Assembly (NCBI RefSeq): GCF_013409995.1
Contig: NZ_JACCBX010000002.1
Coordinates: forward strand, 534,042 to 598,041
Direction of reading: 5' to 3'
Source of the DNA: Neobacillus driksii
GTDB lineage: Bacteria; Bacillota; Bacilli; Bacillales; Cytobacillaceae
DNA: 64,000 nt
The notes beneath the pieces are model-generated. The model was not told the DNA's origin. It was given only the letters and a program-made list of their open reading frames with translations, and made no database searches. This document shows positions 8,004-16,968 of this stretch, piece by piece (the first letter of the stretch is position 1; each line of letters opens with the position of its first letter). Both the position numbers and the translations under genes were made by a program.

Positions 8004-8663
8004 CTAACCTTCAAAAACCCTTCTTTTTAAGCTTTTTGCTGCTTCTGTAACAGAATCTGCATGGCTAATCGCGGTAATGACCGAAACTCCATCAGCACCT
8101 GCTTGGATAACAGACCCTGCGTTTTCCGCAGTGATTCCGCCAATTCCGACAATCGGAATACTTATTCCCTTGTCTCTTAGTTCTTCTATTAGCTTCGTTC
8201 CGTTTGAAGGTTTGGCGTCTGCTTTTGTTTTCGTTGGAAAAACGGGCCCGATGCCAAAATAATCAGCACCACCCTCTAATGCGTTCATTGCCTCATCATA
8301 ACTATGTACAGAAACTCCAATAACTTTTTCATGGCCAATCTTGTTTCTAACTTCCGCTGCCGGCTCATCCTCTTGCCCGATATGAACACCGTCTGCGTTA
8401 AGTTCAATAGCCAAATCGATATCGTCATTCACGATAAAAGGTATCTGGTGCTTTCTGCATATTTGCTGAAGTTCCTTGGCCAGTTCAACTTTTTTATCAC
8501 CTGTTAAAGCCTCAATACCTTTTTCACGGAATTGAAAAAGCGTTATTCCACCTTCAATCGCTTCCTCCAAAACCCGAGCTGGATTTTCCTTGCAGTTGGG
8601 ACTGCCCATGATAAAGTAAACTTTCAATGTCTCTTTTAAAGAGTCACTATTGCGAATATTCAT
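8004..8663 (-). CDS. thiE: Thiamine-phosphate synthase ThiE
   Basis: About 219 residues. ThiE joins HMP-PP and HET-P (thiazole phosphate) to give thiamin phosphate. Family motifs QFREKG, VNDDIDLAIELNADGVHIGQ, GPVFPTKTK and VGIGGI are present and the TIM-barrel is full length. The ATG at 8663 has AGGTG six bases upstream; a GTG nine bases further up is possible. It follows thiD by ten bases and ends the thiM-thiD-thiE operon. Confidence 0.95.
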   Translation of the reverse strand: MNIRNSDSLKETLKVYFIMGSPNCKENPARVLEEAIEGGITLFQFREKGIEALTGDKKVELAKELQQICRKHQIPFIVNDDIDLAIELNADGVHIGQEDEPAAEVRNKIGHEKVIGVSVHSYDEAMNALEGGADYFGIGPVFPTKTKADAKPSNGTKLIEELRDKGISIPIVGIGGITAENAGSVIQAGADGVSVITAISHADSVTEAAKSLKRRVFEG

Positions 8664-8672
8664 GCTGGTCAC

Positions 8673-9479
8673 CTACCTCATCGCCACCATTCTTTTTCGA
8701 TATGCCCAATGATTGGTTGGTCCATGACCTTGACCAATTAGAAGCTGATCCTCAATGGCTGCCTGGATAAAATGCTTCGCTTTTGATACAGCTTCATTAA
8801 CACTTAACCCTTTGGCTAGTTCTGCGGTAACAGCCGCTGAAAATGTACACCCTGTTCCATGAGTATTCTTTGTCGGAATTCTTTTACTCGTAAACGTCTT
8901 AAATTCGTTCCCATCATATAAAAGATCAACCGACACATCACGGTCATCATCATGCCCGCCCTTTATGACCACATGTTTAACACCTAAGTTATAAAGATAT
9001 TTAGCGGCTTCCTCTTTATCCTCATCTGTTCGAATGGAAATCCCTGTTAAAACTTCCGCTTCAGGAATGTTCGGTGTGATCACCATCGCCAGCGGTAATA
9101 AATACTTTTTCAATGAGGTAATGGCCTCAAGTTGGAGCAGGGACGCCCCGCCCTTTGCAATCATAACGGGATCAACCACGACATTTCTCCAGTTATAGTG
9201 TTCTATTTGCTCAGAAACAGTTTGGATGATTTCTGCATTAAACAGCATTCCTGTTTTAACGGCATCTGCACCCATGTCTTCGCCAATCGATTGTATTTGC
9301 TTGCTGACGGCTTCAGCTGTCATCGGATAGACGGCTTGAACCCCCAAAGTATTTTGAGCAGTAACAGCTGTCAGTGCTGACATCCCGAAAACCTCTAACT
9401 CTTGAAAAGTCTTTAAATCTGCCTGAATGCCTGCACCGCCACCGCTATCAGAACCAGCAATCGTTAATGCTTTTTTCAT
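8673..9479 (-). CDS. thiD: Hydroxymethylpyrimidine kinase/phosphomethylpyrimidine kinase ThiD
   Basis: About 268 residues. Ribokinase-fold enzyme that phosphorylates HMP and HMP-P. Shows the N-terminal GSDSGGGAGIQAD substrate motif, DPVM in the middle and the C-terminal anion-hole/catalytic motif THGTGCTFSAA. The start chosen is the ATG eight bases after AAGGAG; a GTG three codons upstream overlaps the binding site. Lies between thiM and thiE in one operon under the TPP riboswitch at 10411. Confidence 0.95.
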   Translation of the reverse strand: MKKALTIAGSDSGGGAGIQADLKTFQELEVFGMSALTAVTAQNTLGVQAVYPMTAEAVSKQIQSIGEDMGADAVKTGMLFNAEIIQTVSEQIEHYNWRNVVVDPVMIAKGGASLLQLEAITSLKKYLLPLAMVITPNIPEAEVLTGISIRTDEDKEEAAKYLYNLGVKHVVIKGGHDDDRDVSVDLLYDGNEFKTFTSKRIPTKNTHGTGCTFSAAVTAELAKGLSVNEAVSKAKHFIQAAIEDQLLIGQGHGPTNHWAYRKRMVAMR

Positions 9480-9491
9480 AATGTCCACTCC

Positions 9492-10298
9492 TTATAATTG
9501 TTTGAATGACGCTAATTGTTGAATATCCTCAGAAGAAACGTGTGATAGTTGATTTAAAAATTCAATCTGGAAGCTACCAGGTCCCAAATCACCCGCCTTT
9601 TCGAATGCACTCTCCGCTGCAATTCCATAAAAGGTTAGCGCCGACACCCCAGCAAGCAGTAAGTCCTTTTCCACTCCCGCAAAGGCTCCGATGACAGAGG
9701 TTAACAGACAGCCTGTTCCTGTCACTTTTGTTAACAGAGGGTGACCATTGGAAACCAAATACGTTGTCTTCCCATCTGTCAGTACATCGTCTTTCCCGGT
9801 AATCACGACAGTGGTATGCAGCTTTTGTGCAGCGGTGACAGCCAATTCGACATTGCTTCCCTGACGTGCACCGCCATCCACGCCCTTGATCTCCCACTTT
9901 TCGCCTAGAACATTGGCGACTTCTGCGGCATTTCCGCGAATAACTGATATCTTCACCTCTTCAATTATTTTTTGTGCCATTTCTGTACGGAACAGGGTGG
10001 CTCCTGCACCAACAGGGTCGAAGATGACCGGAATTCCCAGCTCATTGGCTGTTTTTCCAGCTAAGATCATCGAGCTGACCACGTCCTTGTTTAAGGTCCC
10101 GATATTCAGTACAAGCGCACGTGAAATTCTCACCATATCCGCTACTTCTTCTGGAGCATAAGCCATTACGGGTGAAGCCCCAAGTGCTAAAAGACCATTT
10201 GCGGTAAAATTGGTGACCACTACATTGGTAATATTATGTACGAGCGGGTTTTCATCTCTAACCCTTTGTAAAATAGAACTTACTTCGTGATGATTCAT
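9492..10298 (-). CDS. thiM: Hydroxyethylthiazole kinase ThiM
   Basis: About 268 residues starting [25 protein letters not shown], the usual ThiM N-terminus. Phosphorylates hydroxyethylthiazole for salvage. Motifs [28 protein letters not shown] and TGTGCLLTS are intact. An in-frame ATG at 10322 gives eight extra residues, but GGGGG eight bases before the inner ATG and family alignment favour 10298. First gene of thiM-thiD-thiE, transcribed through a riboswitch terminator. It is a candidate acceptor of the alcohol predicted from the neighbouring LuxCE/SDR pathway. Confidence 0.93.
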   Translation of the reverse strand: MNHHEVSSILQRVRDENPLVHNITNVVVTNFTANGLLALGASPVMAYAPEEVADMVRISRALVLNIGTLNKDVVSSMILAGKTANELGIPVIFDPVGAGATLFRTEMAQKIIEEVKISVIRGNAAEVANVLGEKWEIKGVDGGARQGSNVELAVTAAQKLHTTVVITGKDDVLTDGKTTYLVSNGHPLLTKVTGTGCLLTSVIGAFAGVEKDLLLAGVSALTFYGIAAESAFEKAGDLGPGSFQIEFLNQLSHVSSEDIQQLASFKQL

Positions 10299-10345
10299 CA
10301 CAACAACCCCCATCTTTTTCATTCACCTATTAGTCTTCTAAACAT

Positions 10346-10379
10346 AAAAAAACCAGATCCATTAAAATAGGACCTGGCT
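10346..10379 (-). terminator. Riboswitch-controlled terminator before thiM
   Basis: Minus-strand stem CCAGGTCC / GGATCTGG followed by seven T, between the TPP aptamer and thiM. This is the likely transcription-attenuation platform: TPP bound, terminator forms and thiMDE is off. Confidence 0.88.
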
Positions 10380-10410
10380 TAATAGTTAGAGAAAAAGGTA
10401 ATTTCACTTG

Positions 10411-10508
10411 GCTACTTTCCTACGCTGGTATAATCCAGATCAGGTCCGAAGGGTTAAAAAACGTAACGTTTTTCTCTCAGCCCCAAGTTCCGGGCACCCC
10501 TAGTAGTT
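10411..10508 (-). promoter_or_regulatory. TPP riboswitch of thiM-thiD-thiE
   Basis: Minus strand shows P1 CTACT/AGTAG, GGGGTGCCC, GGGGCTGAGAG, GGACCTGATCTGGAT and ACCAGCGTAGGAAAG, the conserved THI-box parts in the right order and spacing. It precedes the terminator at 10346 and thiM. Confidence 0.95.
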
Positions 10509-10529
10509 AAATCGTATGAAGTTATTTTT

Positions 10530-10558
10530 ATGTTAGTCTACATATTTCTATATGTAAA
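10530..10558 (-). promoter_or_regulatory. Sigma-A-like promoter of the thiMDE operon
   Basis: Minus-strand TTTACA (10553-10558), 17-base spacer, TAACAT (10530-10535), just upstream of the TPP aptamer. Confidence 0.5.
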
Positions 10559-10688
10559 GTATTTTTTACCAATAAAATTTTACGTCCCTTTGAAAATTAA
10601 AGAAAAAAGCAACTTTAACCACAGGTTAAAATTGCCTTTTTTACAATATTTTAAGCTGCATGAAATTAATTACTGTTTTCTTTTGGCA

Positions 10689-11825
10689 TTACCAAGATTT
10701 TTTAAACTTAACCGCACTTCCTCCTGTTTTAGCAGATTTATAGGCAGCTTCTGCAATACCAACAACTGTTAGCGCAGTATCTATATCAAATCCAGGTAAA
10801 TACTGATCCTTATTGGACTCATCTAAAACAAAATCAATAAATAAGTTTATTGGAACTGAACCATCCGATCCATACACAGTCGGTTCAATCAAATTCATTC
10901 CTGTTTCCATCCCCGAAATATGTTTAGAATTTAGATAAACAGATTCTCTACCTTCCACACCCAAGACTACTAGGATCCCATCTGTTCCGATTACTTCTAA
11001 TGAATTTTCCATTATGCTTGTAACCATATTCGTATGTGCCGTACCGATAGCATTATTTTCAAACTCAAGCATGATTGTTGCACTATCTTCAACTTCTCTA
11101 TCTGTCCAGTTTTCCATAAAAGACGAAACCTTCGTTGGTGTTCCTGCAAGATAAGTAAGCATAGACATACCATGTACGCCTAGGTCAATTAAGGCCCCGC
11201 CTCCTGCTACATCTTTGTCATACCAGGTTTCAGGCAGATTGTTTGTTTTCGCCATACCATGTGCGCGCCTAAAATTAATGGCAACAATATCACCAAGACT
11301 TCCTTCGTCAACCAATTTCTTAGCATATTGATATGAACCAATAGGTAAGGATTCATGTGAGACTACCAGTTTTACACCATTTTCTTCAACCGCCTTTTTC
11401 ACACTTAAACCATCTTTAACAGTAGTGGTTATGACTTTGTCTGTAAAAACATGCTTTTTTGCATTTGCAGCGCGGATAATAAGATCTTTGTGTAAATTAG
11501 TTTCGGCTTCAATCATAACCGCATCTATGTTTTCGTTATCCAGGATATTTTGATAATCAGATTCATAAGGAACACCAAGCATTTCTGCATATTTATTACC
11601 TCGTTCAGCATCATGGTCCCAAACCGCTACCCATTCAACTTTTCCAGCCGATTGTTTAGCTATTTTTTCAATAAACATTTTCGTATGTACATGCCAAGCA
11701 CCCACAAGCGCAAGACGTACCTTTGTATTGTTTTGTGCTGCTGAAGGCACATCAGGATTAATCGTACCTGCAAGTAGCACTGTCAATAAAACCGTCGAAA
11801 TGAAAACACATACTATTTTCTTCAT
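10689..11825 (-). CDS. Exported Gfo/Idh/MocA-family oxidoreductase
   Basis: About 378 residues. An N-terminal hydrophobic signal (KKIVCVFISTVLLTVLLAG) precedes a Rossmann domain (VRLALVGAWHVH, near 36-47) and the family's C-terminal substrate domain (GGGALIDLGVHGMSMLTYL). These enzymes oxidise or reduce sugars, inositols and similar compounds with NAD(P). A secretion signal is unusual but known in the family. GGAGGAG lies nine bases before the ATG; a GTG two codons upstream is too close to it. The upstream region holds a perfect LacI-type palindrome, suggesting sugar-responsive control by a regulator not in the window. Confidence 0.85.
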   Translation of the reverse strand: MKKIVCVFISTVLLTVLLAGTINPDVPSAAQNNTKVRLALVGAWHVHTKMFIEKIAKQSAGKVEWVAVWDHDAERGNKYAEMLGVPYESDYQNILDNENIDAVMIEAETNLHKDLIIRAANAKKHVFTDKVITTTVKDGLSVKKAVEENGVKLVVSHESLPIGSYQYAKKLVDEGSLGDIVAINFRRAHGMAKTNNLPETWYDKDVAGGGALIDLGVHGMSMLTYLAGTPTKVSSFMENWTDREVEDSATIMLEFENNAIGTAHTNMVTSIMENSLEVIGTDGILVVLGVEGRESVYLNSKHISGMETGMNLIEPTVYGSDGSVPINLFIDFVLDESNKDQYLPGFDIDTALTVVGIAEAAYKSAKTGGSAVKFKKSW

Positions 11826-11957
11826 ATCCACATACTCCTCCTCATTGTTTAAAACCTACTACCATCGCTTCATTAACTTTGTACTAACTCTAGAGTTATG
11901 TACTCCTCCCTTCGAAACGATTTACCTTACCCACCTTAAGTTTTGGTATCTTGATAA

Positions 11958-11983
11958 CACAAATGTAATCGATTACATTTGTG
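11958..11983. promoter_or_regulatory. Perfect 26-bp palindrome, LacI-family-type operator
   Basis: The 26 bases read the same on both strands, centred on TGTAATCGATTACA, which has the central CG of LacI-family operators. It lies about 130 bases upstream of the exported oxidoreductase. No LacI-type gene is in the window. Confidence 0.75.
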
Positions 11984-11987
11984 TGTA

Positions 11988-12023
11988 GCGCACTATTATT
12001 AAACAATTTTTAATAATAGCGCG
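11988..12023. other. Inverted repeat next to the operator
   Basis: CTATTATTAAA pairs exactly with TTTAATAATAG across a five-base loop, extended by CGC/GCG after one mismatch. It may be a terminator, a cruciform or part of a regulatory unit between the two operator-like sites. Confidence 0.5.
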
Positions 12024-12060
12024 TTGCTCTTAGCCAAAGGTAACAAGATATCTAAGTTTT

Positions 12061-12074
12061 TGAAATCGATTACA
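12061..12074. promoter_or_regulatory. Second operator-like site
   Basis: TGAAATCGATTACA differs from the core of the 11958 palindrome at one base and lies about 90-100 bases from it, a spacing compatible with DNA looping or with separate control of the plus-strand gene at 12266. Confidence 0.5.
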
Positions 12075-12265
12075 TATTAATGTTATTGTTTTTTGAATTA
12101 TCTGTAAATGTGTCAATCTCCTTATTTGTCCTACCTACCTTATACCTATATTTCCCACTTCCTCCTTTGATTTCCACCGCGTGCTACGAGCCTCGCTGGT
12201 TTTATAGATTAGAAAATGATAAAGTAATACTTTTAAAGATTATTTTTGAAATGAGGGGATATAAG

Positions 12266-12832
12266 ATGAATATATTATGGGATTTTGATGGTACGCTTTT
12301 TGATACATATCCAGCCCTGGTGGAGGGTTTTGTTAGATTAAGTCAGCGTGACCTTGACCGCAATGAAGTCTTACGATGGTTAAAAGTCGATTCGAAAACG
12401 GCTTTTAAACATTTTGGGATCAATGAAGACCGACGTGACGAGTATAAACAGCTAGATATTCAATACTCAAAAGCGAGTAAGCCTTTTGACCATTTAACAG
12501 AAGTTTTAGCAGCGGTTGATAACAATATTATTGTGACCCATCGTGACAGAGAATCGGCTGACTACTTGCTTGAAAAATACGGTTTATCAAAATACTTTAC
12601 AGAGATTGTTTCTGTTGAAGAACAAGGATTCAACAGAAAACCCCATCCTTCTTCTTATGAATTTGTCTTGAAAAAGTATGACATCGACTTGGTCGTGGGT
12701 GACCGGGAATTGGATTTACTTCCGGCTAGACAACTTGGAATTAAAACAGTTGCTTTTCAAAACCGCAACATCGAAGCAGATTTTCACCTTAATAGCTATG
12801 CTGAATTTATGCCTTTGGTTTTCCAAAAATAA
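12266..12832 (+). CDS. HAD-superfamily hydrolase (phosphoglycolate phosphatase-like)
   Basis: 188 residues starting MNILWDFDGTLFDT. Motif I DFDGTL gives the nucleophilic Asp; THRD is motif II, the Lys in RKPHPSS is motif III and VVGDRELDLLPARQLGIKTV is motif IV. A compact HAD-IA enzyme that removes phosphate from a small molecule; the substrate cannot be told. AGGGG lies before the ATG. A longer frame from 12080 lacks a ribosome binding site there and adds an unrelated N-terminus. Confidence 0.85.
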   Translation: MNILWDFDGTLFDTYPALVEGFVRLSQRDLDRNEVLRWLKVDSKTAFKHFGINEDRRDEYKQLDIQYSKASKPFDHLTEVLAAVDNNIIVTHRDRESADYLLEKYGLSKYFTEIVSVEEQGFNRKPHPSSYEFVLKKYDIDLVVGDRELDLLPARQLGIKTVAFQNRNIEADFHLNSYAEFMPLVFQK

Positions 12833-12878
12833 AAGCTTTTAGAATCAGTCCTATTGGACTTTTTCTAAAAGCTTTTTT
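12832..12878. terminator. Bidirectional terminator between HAD hydrolase and UspA genes
   Basis: AAAAGCTTTTAGAA pairs with TTCTAAAAGCTTTT around a loop, with T-runs on both strands. It serves the convergent genes at 12266 (+) and 12886 (-). Confidence 0.8.
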
Positions 12879-12885
12879 CATATAG

Positions 12886-13323
12886 TCATTTCACAATAAA
12901 AACGGGACAGTGTGCCTTTTGTACGACATAGTGGCTGACACTTCCTAAGAATAGTTCCTTCAATCCACTTAATCCTCTGCTTCCCATCACAACAAGATCC
13001 GCGTCATTTTGTTTCACAAATTCCACAATCATGTGACCTGGATTGCCCTCTATCGCAAATGTTCTAGTTTTATTTGGCAGCAACTCTAATTCTTGCTCAA
13101 GCTCATTACGGATGGCTTTTACTTCTTCCCGTTGCTTCTCATGGTAGGCCTCAAATGCATAACCATAGGAGTAAACCATAGGTCTATCAGGTTGTGTGAC
13201 CATAACCACCAACAATTCAATTTGTTTATCCTGCTTTGCTAAATTCATGGCCATCTTCAATGCTTTTTTACTTAATTCCGAATGATCATATGCAACAACG
13301 ATTCTTGAATAATCCGTTAACAT
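12886..13323 (-). CDS. Universal stress protein, UspA family
   Basis: 145 residues starting MLTDYSRIVVAYDHS. The ATP-binding motif GSRGLSGLKELFLGSVS near the C-terminus fits G-2x-G-9x-GS, so it is of the ATP-binding type. AGAGG lies nine bases before this ATG; an ATG three codons upstream touches the binding site. Single gene after the sstT-like transporter gene. Confidence 0.9.
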   Translation of the reverse strand: MLTDYSRIVVAYDHSELSKKALKMAMNLAKQDKQIELLVVMVTQPDRPMVYSYGYAFEAYHEKQREEVKAIRNELEQELELLPNKTRTFAIEGNPGHMIVEFVKQNDADLVVMGSRGLSGLKELFLGSVSHYVVQKAHCPVFIVK

Positions 13324-13422
13324 TTCTATCATCCTCTCATAAAAAAACTATTTCTTATACTTTTATTATACTTCTGTGTTGTTAATTTGTGGCAGTGAGA
13401 TAGTGACAACTTTGTTCCAATT

Positions 13423-13470
13423 AAAAAAACCCTTCTGTGAGACAGGTCTAACCTGTGTTCACAAAAGGGA
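13423..13470 (-). terminator. Terminator of sstT
   Basis: Minus-strand long stem CCCTTTTGTGA / TCACAGAAGGG with inner ACAGGT/ACCTGT, followed by seven T, just after the sstT stop. Confidence 0.85.
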
Positions 13471-13482
13471 TTTATCTGTTTG

Positions 13483-14721
13483 TTATGCAACTTTTTTGAT
13501 ATTGACCTTTTTGCCTTCTTTAATCCTCTTCTTATATTCAGCTGTTGCTGTGAAAAGGACGTCCGTTGAGGAGTTAAGTGCCGTTTCAAAGGAGTCTTGT
13601 AAAACACCGATGACAAAACCTACTCCAACTACCTGCATTGCTACATCATTAGGAATTCCGAATAAGCTACAAGCGAGCGGGATCAATAATAGTGAGCCGC
13701 CGGCTACACCTGAAGCTCCACACGCACAAATAGCTGCAACGACGCTGAGGAGAATCGCTGTAGGAATATCCACTTGAATGCCCAGTGTATGAACCGCTGC
13801 AAGGGTTAAGACTGATATGGTAACCGCTGCACCAGCCATATTGACGGTGGCGCCTAATGGAATCGATACAGAATACGTATCTTTATCTAAATCTAGATTT
13901 TCACATAATTTCATATTTACCGGAATGTTAGCCGCAGAACTACGTGTAAAGAATGCAGTAATACCACTTTCCTTTAGGCACTTTAAAACAAGTGGATAAG
14001 GGTTCTGACGTACGTTCACGAATACGATAAGTGGATTGACAACGAATGCCACAAAAAGCATACATCCAATCAGGATGACAAGTAATTTTCCATAGCTTAA
14101 GAGTGACTCAAGTCCATTTGTTGTAATGGAATCAATCACTAGACCCATAATTCCTAGCGGTGCCAGCTTGATGACCCATGTCACCATTTTCGATACTGCA
14201 TCTGAAAAATTAGTAATCAAGGTTTTAGTTGATTCTGGGGCACTTTTTAAAGCCAACCCTAGAACAATTGCCCAAGCTAAAATACCAATATAATTTGCAT
14301 TTGCAATCGCATTTACAGGGTTATCGACAACGTTCATCAGTAATGATTTTAGAACCTCGACTACACCACCTGGAGCGGTCACATCCCCTGCACCCTTTGT
14401 AAGAGTAATACTTACAGGAAAAATAAAGCTAACAATAACAGCAATTAACCCAGCAAGAAATGTCCCTAAAAGATATAGGAATATAATCGATTTCATATTG
14501 GTTTGCTGCCCACTCTTGTGCTGCGCTATTGCTGACATAACCAAGAAAAGAACTAGTACTGGTGCAATAGCTTTTAATGCTCCAACAAATAATGACCCTA
14601 AAATGATAACTGGTTTTGCTACTTCAGGAATCGCGACAGCCAGGATAATACCAATTAGTAGACCAATAGATATTTGCTTAACCAGACTGATTTGATTCCA
14701 CTTTTTCAATAAGTTTTTCAT
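13483..14721 (-). CDS. sstT: Serine/threonine:sodium symporter SstT
   Basis: 412 residues starting [26 protein letters not shown] nine bases upstream. Dicarboxylate/amino acid:cation symporter fold with eight or more membrane segments and two hairpins. The stretches [28 protein letters not shown] and [18 protein letters not shown] match SstT, which imports Ser/Thr with sodium. Monocistronic, with its own terminator. Confidence 0.9.
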   Translation of the reverse strand: MKNLLKKWNQISLVKQISIGLLIGIILAVAIPEVAKPVIILGSLFVGALKAIAPVLVLFLVMSAIAQHKSGQQTNMKSIIFLYLLGTFLAGLIAVIVSFIFPVSITLTKGAGDVTAPGGVVEVLKSLLMNVVDNPVNAIANANYIGILAWAIVLGLALKSAPESTKTLITNFSDAVSKMVTWVIKLAPLGIMGLVIDSITTNGLESLLSYGKLLVILIGCMLFVAFVVNPLIVFVNVRQNPYPLVLKCLKESGITAFFTRSSAANIPVNMKLCENLDLDKDTYSVSIPLGATVNMAGAAVTISVLTLAAVHTLGIQVDIPTAILLSVVAAICACGASGVAGGSLLLIPLACSLFGIPNDVAMQVVGVGFVIGVLQDSFETALNSSTDVLFTATAEYKKRIKEGKKVNIKKVA

Positions 14722-15116
14722 AGATGTATCCCTCCTACTTGTAGTCAATCAAATTTCACCGGACTTAGAAACAATTAGGTGTGTTCCTAGGTATCTAATA
14801 ATTCATTACCCGATTAAATATTAATAAATAGAATTATAGTGAATATTTAGATATATTACAATAGTTTATCGTTTAGACTAGTATAACAACATCATAGTCG
14901 TTTAGCAATAATATATGAACAATATTTAGATTTATTTTATATTCGTTCGTCTTTTACTGCATATTGATTAAATTTAGTATTAAATCGTTCGCTTTTTATT
15001 ATTGAAGTGTTAGACCCTAGATATAAATAATTTTATAGGTAGAAAGACTAAAGGAAAATAGTAGGATTTACTTTCCCCCAACATCTCTTAAAATACTAAT
15101 GGGAGGTTAGTCGTAT
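14722..15116. other. AT-rich intergenic region
   Basis: No gene seen. Contains short direct repeats (ATCGTTTAGACTA / GTCGTTTAGCAAT and TTCGTTCGTCTTTT / ATCGTTCGCTTTTT) and the promoters of the two divergent flanking genes. The repeats may be regulator sites; nothing identifies the regulator. Confidence 0.4.
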
Positions 15117-15425
15117 ATGTTCAAAAAAATAATCATCCTTGGAATACTCGTATCTATCTTAACCGTGCTAATGATCATAAAATCCCAAACCAGCACTCCT
15201 GTTACCAATCTAGACAATGAAAATTCTGAATACAAAATGGTTGAATACAAAATTAGCCAAATTAAAGAAGATCAATTTTATGGGCAAAGTGAAGATGGAA
15301 CCAAGATTGAATTTTCTGCTGAAAGCATCACATCGAGTGAAAAAATTCAAGTTGGTGATGTGGTTATTTGCTATTTTGAGAAAGATAATTTTGGAAAAGG
15401 GTTAGTAAAAGTGGAAAAAAAATAA
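15117..15425 (+). CDS. Small membrane-anchored or secreted protein, unknown
   Basis: 102 residues; one N-terminal hydrophobic segment (IIILGILVSILTVLMII) with a Lys pair before it, then a polar domain rich in Glu and Lys with alternating hydrophobic residues (beta-rich, perhaps a small barrel). GGAGG lies ten bases before the ATG. I do not recognise the family. Confidence 0.65.
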   Translation: MFKKIIILGILVSILTVLMIIKSQTSTPVTNLDNENSEYKMVEYKISQIKEDQFYGQSEDGTKIEFSAESITSSEKIQVGDVVICYFEKDNFGKGLVKVEKK

Positions 15426-15493
15426 ACTAGCAGGTATCCGAGTCTAATATTTTTTGCTTGGTTAAAGTCTGATGATGATTTACTGTGTTTGAA

Positions 15494-15683
15494 AAATAAA
15501 CGGAAAAATTCCGGCTATATTGGGAAATACCCATATTTCCTTAAAAATAAGCGGAGTTTTTCCGGTTATATGATCCAAATCTTTGGATTTGTCTCTCTTT
15601 ATAGAAGTTAACCGGAATATCTCCGCTTATATCTGCTCCTTAAGCTTCCTCTTTATCCATTAACCGGAAATTCTCCGCCTATT
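15494..15683. repeat. Four copies of a 25-bp imperfect palindrome, two in each orientation
   Basis: Units at 15494-15519 and 15544-15570 read A-TAA-(A/G)-CGGA-n-TCCGG-(C/T)-TATA; units at 15607-15631 and 15659-15683 are in reverse orientation (TTAACCGGA-n-TCTCCGC-CTAT type). Each can fold as AACCGGA/TCCGCTT with a C-C mismatch. They fill the gap between the 15117 gene and cidB. Confidence 0.7.
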
Positions 15684-15731
15684 AATTCTCATACCTACAC
15701 AAAAATCAAAAATGAATCATAACAGCGCCTT

Positions 15732-15759
15732 AAAGCCATCCCCCATTGAGGATGGCTTT
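15732..15759. terminator. Hairpin downstream of the cidB-like gene
   Basis: AAAGCCATCC / GGATGGCTTT with an eight-base loop. Weak T-tracts on either side; probably ends transcription from both neighbours. Confidence 0.6.
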
Positions 15760-15776
15760 GTTATTTTGATGATCTT

Positions 15777-16469
15777 CTAGAATAAAGGCTTCATATGGAT
15801 CAATGCTGGAATTAATAGAACTCCCCAAAGTAGTGTAATCCAAGCGGCGAAAATCATCGCTAAGGACGAAAATGTAGCTTCTTGTTCCCCATATTCCATG
15901 GCCTTATTGGTCCCTGCACCATGTGCAGCCATTCCGAGAGCGAGCCCTTTTGCGATAGGTGTTTTTATTGACAGCCACTTGATGACGGAAGGTCCCATTA
16001 CACCACCCATTAAACCTGTGATAATGACAAAAACTGTCGTAAGAGTTGGCAGTCCGCCAATTTCTTTTGAAACCTCAATCGCAATTGGCGTCGTAATCGA
16101 TCTTGGGAGAATCGAAGTTAAAAAGTCAGATTTTAAATGAATCATCTTTGAGAGGGCGAAGGTCGAAAAAATCGCCACCAACGTTCCTGTTGTTATACTA
16201 ATCATAATCGTTCCCATATGTTTTTTTATCGTAGGTAAATGCTTATAAATCGGAACAGCAAATGCAACTGTCGCGGGTCCTAATAAATGTGTGAGCCATT
16301 TGGTCGCATCTAGATATTGATTGGCTGAAACATTCACACCTTTAATCAGCAGGATTAATAGAATAGGTGCAAGCAACAACGGATGAAAGACTGCTACGGC
16401 AAATTTGGAATAAACCAACTTCGCTAACCGGTAAATAATAAATGTAAGAACAGTAAACAAAATCATCAT
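15777..16469 (-). CDS. CidB/LrgB-family membrane protein
   Basis: About 230 residues, six to seven membrane segments, with the LrgB signature LPRSITTPIAIEVSKEIGG and GAGTNKAMEYGE. CidB/LrgB proteins act with CidA/LrgA holin-like partners in murein hydrolase control or in pyruvate transport. The start ATG shares one base with the partner's TGA stop (TGATG), so the pair is translationally coupled. Corresponds to YwbG of B. subtilis by family. Confidence 0.88.
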   Translation of the reverse strand: MMILFTVLTFIIYRLAKLVYSKFAVAVFHPLLLAPILLILLIKGVNVSANQYLDATKWLTHLLGPATVAFAVPIYKHLPTIKKHMGTIMISITTGTLVAIFSTFALSKMIHLKSDFLTSILPRSITTPIAIEVSKEIGGLPTLTTVFVIITGLMGGVMGPSVIKWLSIKTPIAKGLALGMAAHGAGTNKAMEYGEQEATFSSLAMIFAAWITLLWGVLLIPALIHMKPLF

Positions 16470-16837
16470 CAATGCTGCTCACCTCTTTTTCTGCCAGTAA
16501 TTCTTTCTGCTACAAGAGCCGTCATCCCTAAAACAATCACGGTGCTGATTCCAATCAATAGCACAATTTCTGCTCCTTGCAGACTTAAAATTTCGTCATA
16601 ATTCACGATTCCAACTGCTGATGGAACAAAGAACAATAACAGCTCGGCCATTAGCCATTTTGCCCCTTTTTCTACCCATTCCAGCTTTACAATTCTAAAA
16701 TAAAGTGCGAGAAAAAGGAGAATCAAACCAAACATCGATCCTGGTATCGGGAGCGGAATCACTTCCTTTAACGCAGCACCTAAAAATAAAAACACATGTA
16801 TGAACAATACCTGTAGGACAATAACCGTTAATTTCAT
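16469..16837 (-). CDS. CidA/LrgA-family holin-like protein
   Basis: 122 residues, four membrane segments. PGSMFGLILLFLAL and the VPSAVGIVNYDE stretch match LrgA/CidA. AAAGGA precedes the ATG. It forms a coupled pair with the LrgB-like gene downstream. The LysR gene next door (16969) is the likely activator, as in cidABC and ywbHG systems. Confidence 0.88.
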   Translation of the reverse strand: MKLTVIVLQVLFIHVFLFLGAALKEVIPLPIPGSMFGLILLFLALYFRIVKLEWVEKGAKWLMAELLLFFVPSAVGIVNYDEILSLQGAEIVLLIGISTVIVLGMTALVAERITGRKRGEQH

Positions 16838-16854
16838 CGTAAAATCCTTTCTAT

Positions 16855-16881
16855 TAAAAAAAGAGTTGGGTTAACTCTTTC
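16855..16881 (-). terminator. Terminator after the LysR gene
   Basis: Minus-strand AAAGAGTTAACCCAACTCTTT followed by a T-run. It lies between the LysR gene and the cidA-like start, so the two are separate transcripts or the hairpin attenuates readthrough. Confidence 0.7.
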
Positions 16882-16968
16882 AAAAGCCTTTTTTAAGAAT
16901 AGGATAATGGTACGACGAAATTCACCATTCGTAAAATACATATTCAGAATGAGTTTCATAACTAAAAG

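Noticed and set aside
9589..9897. 102-codon frame inside thiM
   Set aside because: Alternative-frame shadow of thiM, which has full family motifs.
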